Source: Irpex lacteus
Taxonomy: Eukaryota > Basidiomycota > Agaricomycetes > Polyporales > Irpicaceae
Assembly (NCBI GenBank): GCA_001986395.2
Contig: MQVO02000304.1
Coordinates: 1-10,890 of the forward strand
Direction of reading: 5' to 3'
Length of the DNA stretch: 10,890 nucleotides
Both the position numbers and the translations under genes were made by a program. Below, piece after piece: positions 1 through 6,139 of this stretch; position 1 is the first letter of the stretch; every line of letters begins with the position of its first letter. Below the pieces are notes generated by a model. It did not search any database. It had not been told where the DNA came from and saw only the letters and a program-made list of their open reading frames with translations.

Positions 1-114
1 GTAAGACTTAAAGGTGTGGGGTGGAAAGGGATAGTTCCATCGATAAAGAGGAAGGCATGTGTAATAAACAAAGGAATGAATATTATAAATCCAAACAATC
101 CACCAAAAAACTAG
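1..114 (+). CDS. Tail of an unidentified open frame, cut by the window start
   Basis: Frame 1 is open from the first base and ends at a TAG (112-114) that lies inside the left arm of palindrome A1. The 37 codons encode a basic peptide containing WKGIVPSIKRK. I do not recognise it. It could be the carboxy end of an intron-encoded or ribosomal protein, or chance readthrough. The only notable point is that the stop codon is supplied by the CTAG of the dispersed palindrome, as if the element had been inserted into a longer frame. Confidence 0.25.
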   Translation, partial: VRLKGVGWKGIVPSIKRKACVINKGMNIINPNNPPKN

Positions 115-160
115 TTATATAATTAATTCTACCGCGATAGGCGACCTAGTTTTTTTGGGG
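103..160. repeat. Palindromic element A1 (complete, long loop)
   Basis: The left arm CCAAAAAACTAG (103-114) pairs with the right arm CTAGTTTTTTTGG (146-158, one extra T), followed by two more G. The interior is longer than in sister copies and carries an extra GC-rich piece, ACCGCGATAGGCGA (131-144). It belongs to the ten-copy family A of this window. Confidence 0.85.
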
Positions 161-286
161 TATGATAATAAAACTGTTCAACAAAAAGACATTAATTGAT
201 CGAAACGCAGTTTAGGGAAGGATGCTCTAACTCATAGAAAGAAAAGAGTAGGGGTGGAATCTTAATAATAAGATAGTGTCCATACA

Positions 287-357
287 TGCGGTATAGTGTA
301 AAGGTTGGCACAATAGCCTCATGAGCTGTTAGAGCAGGTTCAATTCCTGATGCCGCA
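287..357 (+). tRNA. trnM: tRNA-Met (CAU)
   Basis: A 71-nt cloverleaf can be drawn by hand. The acceptor TGCGGTA (287-293) pairs with TGCCGCA (351-357), with one G-T pair. The D stem is GTGT/GCAC. The anticodon stem ATAGC/GCTGT (one T-G pair) encloses loop CTCATGA, with anticodon CAT at 320-322. The T stem GCAGG/CCTGA has an outer G-A mismatch. The first acceptor pair is T-A rather than the C-A mismatch of bacterial initiators, so initiator and elongator cannot be told apart from this alone. It reads in the same direction as the trnE 21 nt downstream, probably on one transcript. Confidence 0.9.
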
Positions 358-378
358 ATAGAAATAAAATAAAGACCG

Positions 379-448
379 GGTCTTTTTGTATAAAGGCAGT
401 ACAGCTACCCTTCACGTAGCAAGTATCAGTTCGATTCTGATAAAGACT
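379..448 (+). tRNA. trnE: tRNA-Glu (UUC)
   Basis: A 70-nt cloverleaf: acceptor GGTCTTT (379-385) with AAAGACT (442-448), where the first pair is G-T. The anticodon stem GCTAC/GTAGC is perfect, with loop CCTTCAC and anticodon TTC at 411-413. The T stem ATCAG/CTGAT is perfect with loop TTCGATT. It lies 21 nt downstream of trnM on the same strand. An AT-rich hairpin follows at 469-499. Confidence 0.92.
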
Positions 449-468
449 ATATTCTTAATTTCTTTATG

Positions 469-499
469 CCTTTTTATTTTTATAATAATAAAAAAAAGG
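469..499. repeat. AT-rich hairpin after trnE, like palindrome B
   Basis: An imperfect palindrome opening with CC plus T-rich sequence and closing with A-rich sequence plus GG. It resembles a longer, diverged form of palindrome B (CC-T7-ATAT-A7-GG) seen at 1015 and 6114. It could mark a 3' processing point after the tRNA pair, but nothing here proves that role. Confidence 0.45.
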
Positions 500-645
500 A
501 GAAAAAGAATAAAGGAAAGTTAGATTTAACTTTCTTTTCCAGAGCTAACGTTGCACTGCCCTCTATAAATAAAAAAAGGGGGGCATGTATTATTTTCTTA
601 TAAATTTTTATAAGTAATAATATATTTTGGTCTTTTCTTTTTAAT

Positions 646-674
646 AATTTAATTTAATTTAATTTAATTTAATT
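646..674. repeat. AATTT microsatellite
   Basis: Five perfect AATTT units plus AATT in tandem, directly followed by an A-rich stretch. Probably replication slippage. Confidence 0.9.
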
Positions 675-728
675 AAAAAAAAAGGGAAGAAATAAAATCA
701 AAAAAAAGAATATATATTTAATAAATTT

Positions 729-776
729 GCCCACCCCTCCTTGCCGCCCACGCCAGCCCAGCCCACCCCAGCCCAC
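729..776. repeat. GC-rich cluster of imperfect GCCCA units
   Basis: An isolated C-rich stretch in an otherwise AT-rich spacer, built from imperfect GCCCA or CAGCCCA units (for example GCCAGCCCAGCCCACC). It abuts the TGGATTG tandem repeat. GC clusters of this kind occur in fungal mitochondrial spacers; no role can be read here. Confidence 0.6.
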
Positions 777-780
777 TTTG

Positions 781-811
781 TGGATTGTGGATTGTGGATT
801 GTGGAATGTGG
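781..811. repeat. Heptanucleotide tandem repeat (TGGATTG)
   Basis: Three perfect TGGATTG units (781-801), a fourth with one change (TGGAATG) and a partial TGG. It continues directly from the GC-rich cluster and runs into a GGGCCC-rich segment. Confidence 0.9.
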
Positions 812-819
812 GGCCCTTA

Positions 820-837
820 TAAATCAAGTGGGGCCCA
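820..837. repeat. 18-bp repeat, copy 1
   Basis: TAAATCAAGTGGGGCCCA occurs here and again, identical and in the same orientation, at 9223-9240. The GC-rich core makes chance unlikely in such AT-rich DNA. Confidence 0.85.
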
Positions 838-1014
838 CAGGGTGGGGGGATAGCTATATTATTATATATATTTTATTTTATCATAATCTTTCACTGTCTA
901 TTTTATACTCAGAATAGTATTTATACTATATAACACCTTAGGTTTAGCAGTGGTTTATTTAGTTTTACTAAATAATATTTTTCAGCAGTACATCCTCTAT
1001 CCTCCCCCCTCTAT

Positions 1015-1036
1015 CCTTTTTTTATATAAAAAAAGG
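1015..1036. repeat. Palindrome B1 (CC-T7-ATAT-A7-GG)
   Basis: A perfect 22-bp palindrome. Together with flanking bases a 28-bp block (1013-1040) is identical to 6112-6139. The surroundings here are C-rich upstream and G-rich downstream, which lengthens the possible stem. Confidence 0.85.
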
Positions 1037-1134
1037 GGAGGAGGGAGGGTGAAACAAAACTGTACTTTAATACTTTATGTTTAATAAATTATAAAGTATG
1101 AGCTGAGAGTATAAATTTATTACTTTAATCCAAT

Positions 1135-1176
1135 CCCAAAAAAACTAATTATTTCTAATTCCTAGTTTTTTTGGGG
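1135..1176. repeat. Palindromic element A2 (complete)
   Basis: The left arm CCCAAAAAAACTAA pairs with the right arm CTAGTTTTTTTGGG, with a short AT-rich interior ending in AATTC. It lies in the cox2 upstream spacer. Confidence 0.85.
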
Positions 1177-1366
1177 TTATATTTTTTTATAATTTATTTT
1201 TTATTTCTAATACTTACCCTCTTTATTTTTATTACATAAGAAGAAAATAAATAATCTTATTTTCTTATCTATAAACAAAGGACAAAAACTAAAAAAATAA
1301 TTTAATCTTAATATAAATTGGTATTAGTAATATATTACCTAAGGTATACACAAATTTTAAATAAAA

Positions 1367-2326
1367 ATGATTTTTAATTTTTCTTTTTTAAATACTATAT
1401 TTAATGATGCTCCACATCCTTGGCAAATAGGTTTCCAAGATAGTGCAGCTCCAGGATTCACTGGGATTGTTGAATTACACAACACAATCTTTTTTTACCT
1501 TGTTGTAATTTCAGTAGGAGTTTTCTGGGTATTAACTTCAATTATTTATTACTATAATAGTAGTAAAAGTGCAATTGTACATAAATACTTAAATCACGGT
1601 ACATTAATTGAATTAATCTGGACAATCACACCAGCTTTTATCTTAATTGCTATTGCTTTCCCTTCATTCAGATTATTATATTTATTAGATGAAGTTATCT
1701 CACCTACAATAACAATTAAAGTTGTAGGACATCAATGGTATTGGTCATACGAATACAGTGATTATGTAAATGATAGTGGTGATTCTATAGAATTTGATTC
1801 ATATATGATTCCAGAATCAGATTTAGAATTAGGTTTGAATGTTTTAGAGTTACATTATTGTTCTTTACCTGCTTTCTTCTATTCTATAAAAGCTTTACCT
1901 AAGAAAGCTTATCTTGCAAGTAAAGAGGGGTTAGGCATTTTCAAGATAAATAAAGTTAATAGTTTAAATAACAATTTACCTCAAGATAGCCCTATGCAAT
2001 CTGATTATTTGTACAATTATTCAAATCCAAGTACAAGTTCAATTCAGGGCATAAAATCTATACCTTCATCAGAATATAGTATAGCTTCTTCTAGTAATAG
2101 TACTAACTCTACCACAGTCACTGATTTTTTTACAAGCTCAGATAGTGGTAGCTCCATTAGTAACTATTCTCTATTAAGCAATAACAGCAGTATTTTAGAG
2201 TTCGGAGTTGGAGAAATGATTCCCACAAGATTAATCAGGGGAATATTGGAACATAACTATTATTTAGACCTACTACAACTAAACCCAGAGTACCTTGCTT
2301 TTCTTCCTTATTACTATACTCTGTAA
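1367..2326 (+). CDS. cox2: cox2 5' part (cytochrome c oxidase subunit 2) fused to an unknown tail
   Basis: Cox2 is the copper-carrying subunit of complex IV in the inner mitochondrial membrane. Residues 1 to about 155 are a normal fungal Cox2: the NDAPHPWQIGFQDSA start, the first membrane helix (about 42-60), a second (about 83-106), then GHQWYWSYEY (about 121-130) and MIPESDLELG (about 146-155), where the family continues with a QxRLLEVDNR-like stretch. Here the protein instead runs into about 164 unfamiliar residues rich in Ser and Asn (about 205-275) and stops at 2326. The CuA ligands (the CxxxC motif with its His and Met) are absent, and I find no second cox2 exon in the window. Possible explanations are an exon 1 read through into an intron, replacement of the carboxy end by mobile DNA, or a non-functional copy. 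All tryptophans of the Cox2 part are TGG. The ATG at 1367 gives the expected fungal amino end. The call of cox2 is certain for the first half; the tail is unidentified. Confidence 0.88.
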   Translation: MIFNFSFLNTIFNDAPHPWQIGFQDSAAPGFTGIVELHNTIFFYLVVISVGVFWVLTSIIYYYNSSKSAIVHKYLNHGTLIELIWTITPAFILIAIAFPSFRLLYLLDEVISPTITIKVVGHQWYWSYEYSDYVNDSGDSIEFDSYMIPESDLELGLNVLELHYCSLPAFFYSIKALPKKAYLASKEGLGIFKINKVNSLNNNLPQDSPMQSDYLYNYSNPSTSSIQGIKSIPSSEYSIASSSNSTNSTTVTDFFTSSDSGSSISNYSLLSNNSSILEFGVGEMIPTRLIRGILEHNYYLDLLQLNPEYLAFLPYYYTL

Positions 2327-2643
2327 TATTTTAATTTTATACCCCCTTTGTTTTATTATCTATAAAATAAAAATTTTTATTTTTATTTTCTTTTGATAAA
2401 GGGTGGAGACAAATTAATTAATAGTTAAAACTATAGGATTCGTTTAATTAAATATATAAAACCCCATGAATAATTTATTTTTAATAAGGGCAGCTGCCAG
2501 CCAGATAATTAATTTTATTATAAATTTATTACTGGACTTGATTACTAATTAGGGATACCAGACTCTGAGTCAGGAGGCTTAAAATTAAATAGCTAAATTA
2601 TTTATGGTAAAAAGGAATACCATGGTTCATTTAACTGAAATAG
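2327..2643. other. Spacer after the cox2-derived ORF
   Basis: AT-rich and without a supportable gene. It contains the palindrome GGCAGCTGCC (2489-2498), the mini-hairpin GACTCTGAGTC around 2570, and a hairpin ATGGTA/TACCAT just before the nad5 scrap. If the cox2 ORF is an exon read into an intron, this stretch could be intron sequence, but I see no clear intron core. Confidence 0.5.
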
Positions 2644-2802
2644 TTTAAGCTTATTGGTTCATTACCCTTAATGGCATTTCCATTTCTTACAGGGTTCTAC
2701 TTCAAAGATCTAATCCTAGAGGAAGCACTCGAAAAATATTAAATCTCAGGACACACTGCTTATTGGCTTGGTACTATTTCTGCAGTATTCACTTCTGTTA
2801 CA
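2644..2802 (+). pseudogene. nad5: nad5 fragment (NADH dehydrogenase subunit 5)
   Basis: Frame 2 translates to a recognisable internal stretch of NADH-ubiquinone oxidoreductase chain 5, a proton-pumping membrane subunit of complex I: LIGSLPLMAFPFLTGFY, then KDLIL, then after an in-frame TAA (2740-2742) ISGHTAYWLGTISAVFT. Intact Nad5 reads similarly across this point without a stop. The fragment covers about 50 of the roughly 600-700 residues of a full protein, with no start and nothing upstream or downstream in frame. Resemblance fades after GTISAVFT, shortly before palindrome A3 (2844). It is best read as a duplicated scrap left by recombination; the working gene should lie elsewhere. Confidence 0.85.
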
Positions 2803-2843
2803 ATAAATAGAGATACACCCATTGTAAAACCCTTTTGCACAAT

Positions 2844-2890
2844 CCCCAAAAAAACTAATTATTTCTACTCTTGCCCTAGTTTTTTTGGGA
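2844..2890. repeat. Palindromic element A3 (complete)
   Basis: The arms CCCCAAAAAAACTA and TAGTTTTTTTGGGA, extended by AAT before and TT after, can form a long stem. The interior differs slightly (CTCTTGCC). It lies about 40 nt after the end of the nad5 scrap. Confidence 0.85.
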
Positions 2891-3205
2891 TTATGCTATA
2901 AAGGATAGGGTTTTATGTGTAGTATAAATATTATCTTTGTAATTAATTAGAGGACTAAATTAAATAAAGAGGGAAAATTTTATACACTATTAAAAGTTTA
3001 ATAGAAGGAATAAAGGAAGAACTCTATAAATTAGATAAAAATAAGTCTTATTTCTAGTAAGAGGTCAAACCAATGATCAATTAAGTTTTATATAAAATCT
3101 TTTGAATAGCCTTCGTGTGGACATCCCTGCGAATCTCAGAAAGTCATTACTTGGAAAGAAAGAAAGTATAAATAAATTAAATGATTACTGAATAAAATCT
3201 ATAAT
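2891..3205. other. Spacer before the reverse-transcriptase scrap
   Basis: No intact gene. Frames are broken every few codons. It may contain further eroded intron sequence leading into the reverse-transcriptase-like frame at 3206, but no group II domain V hairpin is visible. Confidence 0.4.
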
Positions 3206-3343
3206 GTTAGAAAAGTGATAGAGAATAAAGGAGGTAAAACTGCTGGTGTAGATAAAGTAGTTAAAGTAGACATGAAAACAATTGAACAATATTTACTAAG
3301 GAATAAGATAACAAAAGGAGAAGCAGAAAGAGATAAAGAATAA
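3206..3343 (+). pseudogene. Scrap resembling a group II intron reverse transcriptase (RT-0 region)
   Basis: A frame of 45 codons opens with VRKVIENKGGKTAGVDK, which has the NKGxxTxGVD pattern that begins the reverse-transcriptase domain of group II intron-encoded proteins. The usual next part and the catalytic YADD box are absent. The frame closes at a TAA (3341-3343). The following ORF continues in the same reading frame immediately after this stop, so the two may once have been joined or juxtaposed by recombination. The RT identification rests on one motif only. Alternatively it is part of the long unrecognised amino region of the next ORF. Confidence 0.5.
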
Positions 3344-3991
3344 TTTTATTTGGGTTCCCCTATTTTTAATAAAAGTTTTCCTTCTGGAAGAAACTTAAAA
3401 AACTTAGATAAGGATAATCCGGTAAAAATAGTTGATAACTTTTTTAAAAAGTACCCTTCACCTGAGTATGCTAAGGAAAACATAGATTTAAATCTGAATC
3501 AATCTATATTCAAATTTAATATGCCTGATTTTAAACTAACCCTTGCTGAGTTTGAAATCTTAAAAAGTATTCTACCCTCAAAGTATGAATTACCTATCAA
3601 ATTACCTTTAACTCAATTATTTGGTGGGCACAGTGGAGTAAATTCTTTATTAAAGTCTAGAGCGGGTGTTTACAAATTTACTCACAAGATTAATGGAAAT
3701 GTTTATAGGGGTGGTACAATTCCTATTAAGGCAGGTTTTGTCATTTGGTCTGTTAATAATCAACATATCATTCGAACAATTCTTCTACCTCTTTTTGATA
3801 AGTATCCTCCTCTTACTACTCGAGTCACTCTTCAACTGCAATTTCTGATTTCCGCAATAAATGGTATGAGTATTAAGGATTATTTTCGCATACGAAGTTC
3901 TAAGTATAATAATCAATCTTCTATTATACCAATTTCTGCTTGCATTCCTTCTTATTTTCCCATATGGCTGCCTCCCCCTAACGAAGTTTAG
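3344..3991 (+). pseudogene. Chimeric homing-endonuclease remnant (GIY-YIG start, LAGLIDADG middle)
   Basis: An open frame of about 215 codons without an ATG near its start (first possible initiator TTG at 3350). The amino third is unrecognised. At about residues 105-122, AGVYKF and KINGNVYRGG resemble the first two strands of a GIY-YIG nuclease, where Y-I-G would be expected instead of Y-R-G. At about residue 130 the sequence switches to the linker region of a two-motif LAGLIDADG protein: LLPLFDKYPPLTTR, then AINGMSIKDYF, then IPSYFPIWL. In intact relatives the next residues form the second LAGLIDADG helix; here they are replaced by PPPNEV and a stop. It therefore lacks the catalytic Arg and Glu of GIY-YIG enzymes and both catalytic acids of LAGLIDADG enzymes. 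It is probably a recombined relic of two intron ORFs, not a working nuclease. Confidence 0.65.
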
Positions 3992-4063
3992 CAAACAAAG
4001 TAGTACCGTAACAATAAACTTTACTTTATTCCTTTTTGTCCTCATTTTTAACAAGATAACACA

Positions 4064-4696
4064 CTAAAATATACCTTTGTATAGACCACCTCTCTTCATA
4101 ATATTGTGAAGACTCCCGGCTGATGCTTTATACTCTGGATTTAACTCCCGAAGATAAAGAGCCACAGCATTAAGAGTTGGTAATACTTTCCCTTCCTTAG
4201 TTACAGTATCAATGAGCTCTGTAGATTTTGAAAGCTTTTCACGAACAATTTCTTTATATGGAAGGAAATTTCTGGACGTTTTTTCCATTTTTGGTCTCTA
4301 ACTCCTTCTATAAGGTCCGTCAACGCTTCTTAACTTAACAAATTATCATTATATTCTTTATCCCTTAAGAGCTCATCTTAAATAAAGAACCTATTTAAAT
4401 ATAATTCTTTCAGAACAAACCTCCGCTTCATCCCCATTGTTTCGGCTAAAAGAGTACAACTCTTGGCTTTAAAGATTAATTCTTTTTTTTATATCATACA
4501 TATAAGTAATCTTTCGTGATTTTTCAAAAACAGTTGCCATTAACTCTATCTGTATTTTATTTCCTGCAGTGAAACCAGCTACTTTTAATTTGTTATACCC
4601 AGAGCTTAACTCATCAGTGGGAGAGCTAGAACGGATCTTACCTAAAAGTCAAGTTAAAGGGGTAACTTGCGCAGGGTTGAAGTAGATATATTGAAT
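4064..4696 (-). pseudogene. Frameshifted, unidentified gene with NUMOD-like carboxy end
   Basis: Read on the minus strand from 4696, successive pieces of coding-like sequence lie in different frames. The first (4696-4469) contains SSPTDELSSGYNKLKVAGFT and IQIELMATVFEKSRKITYMY, with one TGA that would be Trp under the mould mitochondrial code. The second (4470-4378) reads KAKSCTLLAETMGMKRRFVL. A short piece around DELLRDKEYNDN has a stop after it. The last is an open frame of 74 codons (4288-4064) with LNAVALYLRELN and NIMKRGGLYKGIF, which resembles the small helix-turn-helix NUMOD-type modules at the end of GIY-YIG and other homing endonucleases. The order and orientation suggest one eroded gene of about 200 codons. 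I do not recognise the amino part, and the NUMOD resemblance is by eye. Confidence 0.5.
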
Positions 4697-4780
4697 TTAT
4701 CCTAATTTAAAAAGGAGATTAGAAATTTAGTTTTAGTTTTGGAGCAAGAGTAAAATGTCCAAAATTAAAAGTAGAGAAGA

Positions 4781-4801
4781 TTTGAATAAATTGAGGATCT
4801 A
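4781..4801. repeat. 21-bp repeat, copy 1 (dpo-end sequence)
   Basis: Twenty-one bases beginning TTTGAATAAATTGAGG and ending ATCTA are identical to 5357-5377, where they form part of the end of the dpo remnant. Here they run directly into half palindrome A4 (CTAGTTTTTTTGG), so a piece of dpo seems to have been joined to the element. Confidence 0.85.
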
Positions 4802-4811
4802 GTTTTTTTGG
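4799..4811. repeat. Palindromic element A4 (right half only)
   Basis: CTAGTTTTTTTGG matches the right arm of family A; no matching left arm is present. It is fused to the 21-bp dpo-derived repeat. Confidence 0.65.
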
Positions 4812-5130
4812 TGATTATTTTATTAATTAATTTTATTTAAATATATTCCCTGTTTAATTAAATTACTTCCTGTGGATAGCTTTTTTTACCTTTAGTTTTG
4901 GGATAAATAATTTCAGCACCGGTGGAGTAAGTAAAGTTAATAATTCTTTAATTAATAAATTATTCTAAGATTCCTGGAGAAAATAGAGATAGTTATCTAT
5001 CCAGGGGTAAAAAAAAAAGATGGTGGTGAGGGTGGAGTCTATCTCTACAAGAATTAAAATAGAGTGTGAAACTATCTCTTAAATAGTTAGTGTGTCGCTT
5101 AGGTGAGGAAGTGGAATATTAATTATTAAG

Positions 5131-5195
5131 GAATAGAATGGAATGGAATAGAATATAATAGAATAGAATAGAATAGAATAGAATAGAATAGAATA
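5131..5195. repeat. GAATA microsatellite
   Basis: Thirteen pentanucleotide units: the first six are variable (GAATA, GAATG, TAATA), the last seven (5161-5195) are perfect GAATA. A likely length-variable locus. Confidence 0.92.
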
Positions 5196-5343
5196 AGTTA
5201 AAGATAAAATAATGAGAATCATAGTTTAATTATATTTATTTAATTCCTTTCCCTTAGGTTACTTACTCTAGTTTGAGAAAAGTAATAAATTACATCTCCC
5301 TCGAAAGTGATAAATGTTCTTGTTCGCATTATCAACCCCTAGG

Positions 5344-5757
5344 TTATTTTCCTCCTTTTGAATAAATTGAGGATCTATTTAAAATATCTGTCATTAGTTT
5401 AGCCATATGTATTCTTGCATAAGATAATGTAGCTGCAGCTATAGGGATAGATACAGTTTTATATGTTCCTTTTGTTGTTTTCTCTTCAAAAGACCCATAT
5501 TTAAAGCTTTAATATAATCAACACCAAAATTTTTACAAATTTCTTTATCTATATCTAATTTAAATGTATCTAAAAAAGGTCTTTATCCATCTCTATAGAA
5601 CTTTTTAGAATTTAGTAACAGATACTAAATCATGTGTTTTACAGTCAATGAATCTCGTTACACTCTTTGAGAAATCCATACCAAATCTACCTTTTAAACT
5701 ATTTAAGATTAATTTAGCAACATTTCTTTCTGTAGTGTGAAAGGGACCTAGAATCAT
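5344..5757 (-). pseudogene. dpo: Family-B DNA polymerase remnant (plasmid type, dpo)
   Basis: On the minus strand three frames line up with the palm region of the protein-primed family-B DNA polymerases carried by linear mitochondrial plasmids. Frame one (5757-5605) reads ERNVAKLILNSLKGRFGMDF, the polymerase motif B (KxxxNSxYG), but with Lys where the conserved Tyr belongs, then a TAA. The second piece (about 5590-5490) has FLDTFKLDIDKEICKNFGVDY. The third (about 5490-5344) has YKTVSIPIAAATLSYARIHM, the stretch that precedes motif C, and then ends at TAA before any YxDTDS motif appears. The missing Tyr, the frameshifts, the stops and the loss of motifs A and C show that it cannot make an active polymerase. 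It probably records integration of a linear plasmid. Amino-terminal exonuclease and terminal-protein parts are not seen. Confidence 0.8.
5357..5377. repeat. 21-bp repeat, copy 2 (inside the dpo remnant)
   Basis: Identical to 4781-4801. In the dpo frame on the minus strand it encodes the ILNRSSIYS end of the remnant. Confidence 0.85.
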
Positions 5758-5854
5758 TTAAACAAAAGATAAGGCCAAAGCACCACGTAAAGGCAAGACT
5801 TTAAGGTTATTATGATGAATACACAAATACTTTTAACCAATTTAATAATTAACA

Positions 5855-5872
5855 ACCAAAAATACTAGTTAT
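5855..5872. repeat. Palindromic element A5 (degenerate left half)
   Basis: CCAAAAATACTAGTTATC is close to the left arm of family A with one extra base pair step. It is followed by a second A/T palindrome (AAAAAAAGTTTTTAATTAAAAAAAA) that lies against the broken end of the tRNA-Phe remnant. Confidence 0.5.
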
Positions 5873-5900
5873 CTAAAAAAAGTTTTTAATTAAAAAAAAG

Positions 5901-5966
5901 GATAAATTAGTTGAACCTATACTAATACAGGTTCAATGTATTGCTCTACCATTTCACAATAAAGGC
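5901..5966 (-). pseudogene. trnF: Truncated tRNA-Phe (GAA)
   Basis: On the minus strand, GCCTTTAT starts the acceptor, then comes a D arm (GTGAAATGGTAGAGC) and an anticodon arm ATACA-TTGAACC-TGTAT with anticodon GAA (complement at 5932-5934). The T arm begins (ATAGGTTCAA), but the expected CCTAT and the 3' acceptor strand AAAGGC are missing and replaced by AT-rich palindromic sequence. Base 37 is C, which is unusual. It is probably a dead copy cut by an insertion, unless the end is completed by editing. Confidence 0.6.
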
Positions 5967-6009
5967 TAAGAAAAGAGATATAATAAAGATTTATAAACCA
6001 ATTTTATAT

Positions 6010-6080
6010 GGAATCAATGAGATTTTAACTCATTATTTAGACGTGCAAGGTCTATGTTTTACCAACTAAACTATAATCCC
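6010..6080 (-). tRNA. trnA: tRNA-Ala (UGC)
   Basis: A 71-nt cloverleaf on the minus strand: acceptor GGGATTA with TGATTCC (7 pairs, two of them G-T), D stem GTTT/AAAC, perfect anticodon stem TAGAC/GTCTA with loop CTTGCAC, anticodon TGC (complement at 6045-6047), and perfect T stem ATGAG/CTCAT. It lies between two damaged tRNAs on the same strand, which suggests an old minus-strand tRNA cluster. Confidence 0.92.
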
Positions 6081-6113
6081 GGTTTTAAAATTACAAAGAA
6101 TTAAACTATCCAT

Positions 6114-6135
6114 CCTTTTTTTATATAAAAAAAGG
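6114..6135. repeat. Palindrome B2 (CC-T7-ATAT-A7-GG)
   Basis: Identical to B1 at 1015-1036; the shared block is 28 bp (6112-6139). It abuts the point where the unassigned tRNA half breaks off. Confidence 0.85.
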
Positions 6136-6139
6136 GGAG

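Larger units (their letters stand above)
449..1366. other. Non-coding spacer upstream of cox2
   Basis: No reading frame or tRNA is supportable here. It holds the hairpin at 469-499, an AATTT microsatellite (646-674), a GC-rich run of GCCCA-like units (729-776), a TGGATTG tandem repeat (781-811), one copy of an 18-bp repeat (820-837), palindrome B1 (1015-1036) and palindrome A2 (1135-1176). The last 190 nt before the cox2 ATG are an AT-rich leader with no recognisable ribosome-binding site, as is usual in fungal mitochondria. Confidence 0.7.
4702..5343. other. Non-coding spacer with repeats
   Basis: No gene is supportable. It holds one copy of a 21-bp repeat shared with the end of the dpo remnant (4781-4801), a half copy of palindrome A (4799-4811), a GAATA microsatellite (5131-5195) and a hairpin-forming stretch around 5305-5335 (TGATAAATG/CATTATCA). 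Confidence 0.6.

Noticed and set aside
181..286. Group I intron 3' end before trnM (AAGATAGTGTCC resembles the S segment)
   Set aside because: No convincing P7 partner, and trnM starts within a few bases, leaving no exon. It shares AGAAAGAAAAG and AACGCNGTTT words with 9815-9855, but in a different order.
3666..3848. Plus-strand open frame of 60 codons
   Set aside because: It lies wholly inside the nuclease remnant in another frame and has no recognisable motif.
3785..4054. Minus-strand open frame of 89 codons
   Set aside because: It is antisense to the nuclease remnant and has a basic, motif-free translation.
4756..4770. ATGTCCAAAATTAAA shared with 8843-8857
   Set aside because: Fifteen AT-rich bases could recur by chance, and the reading frames around them do not correspond.
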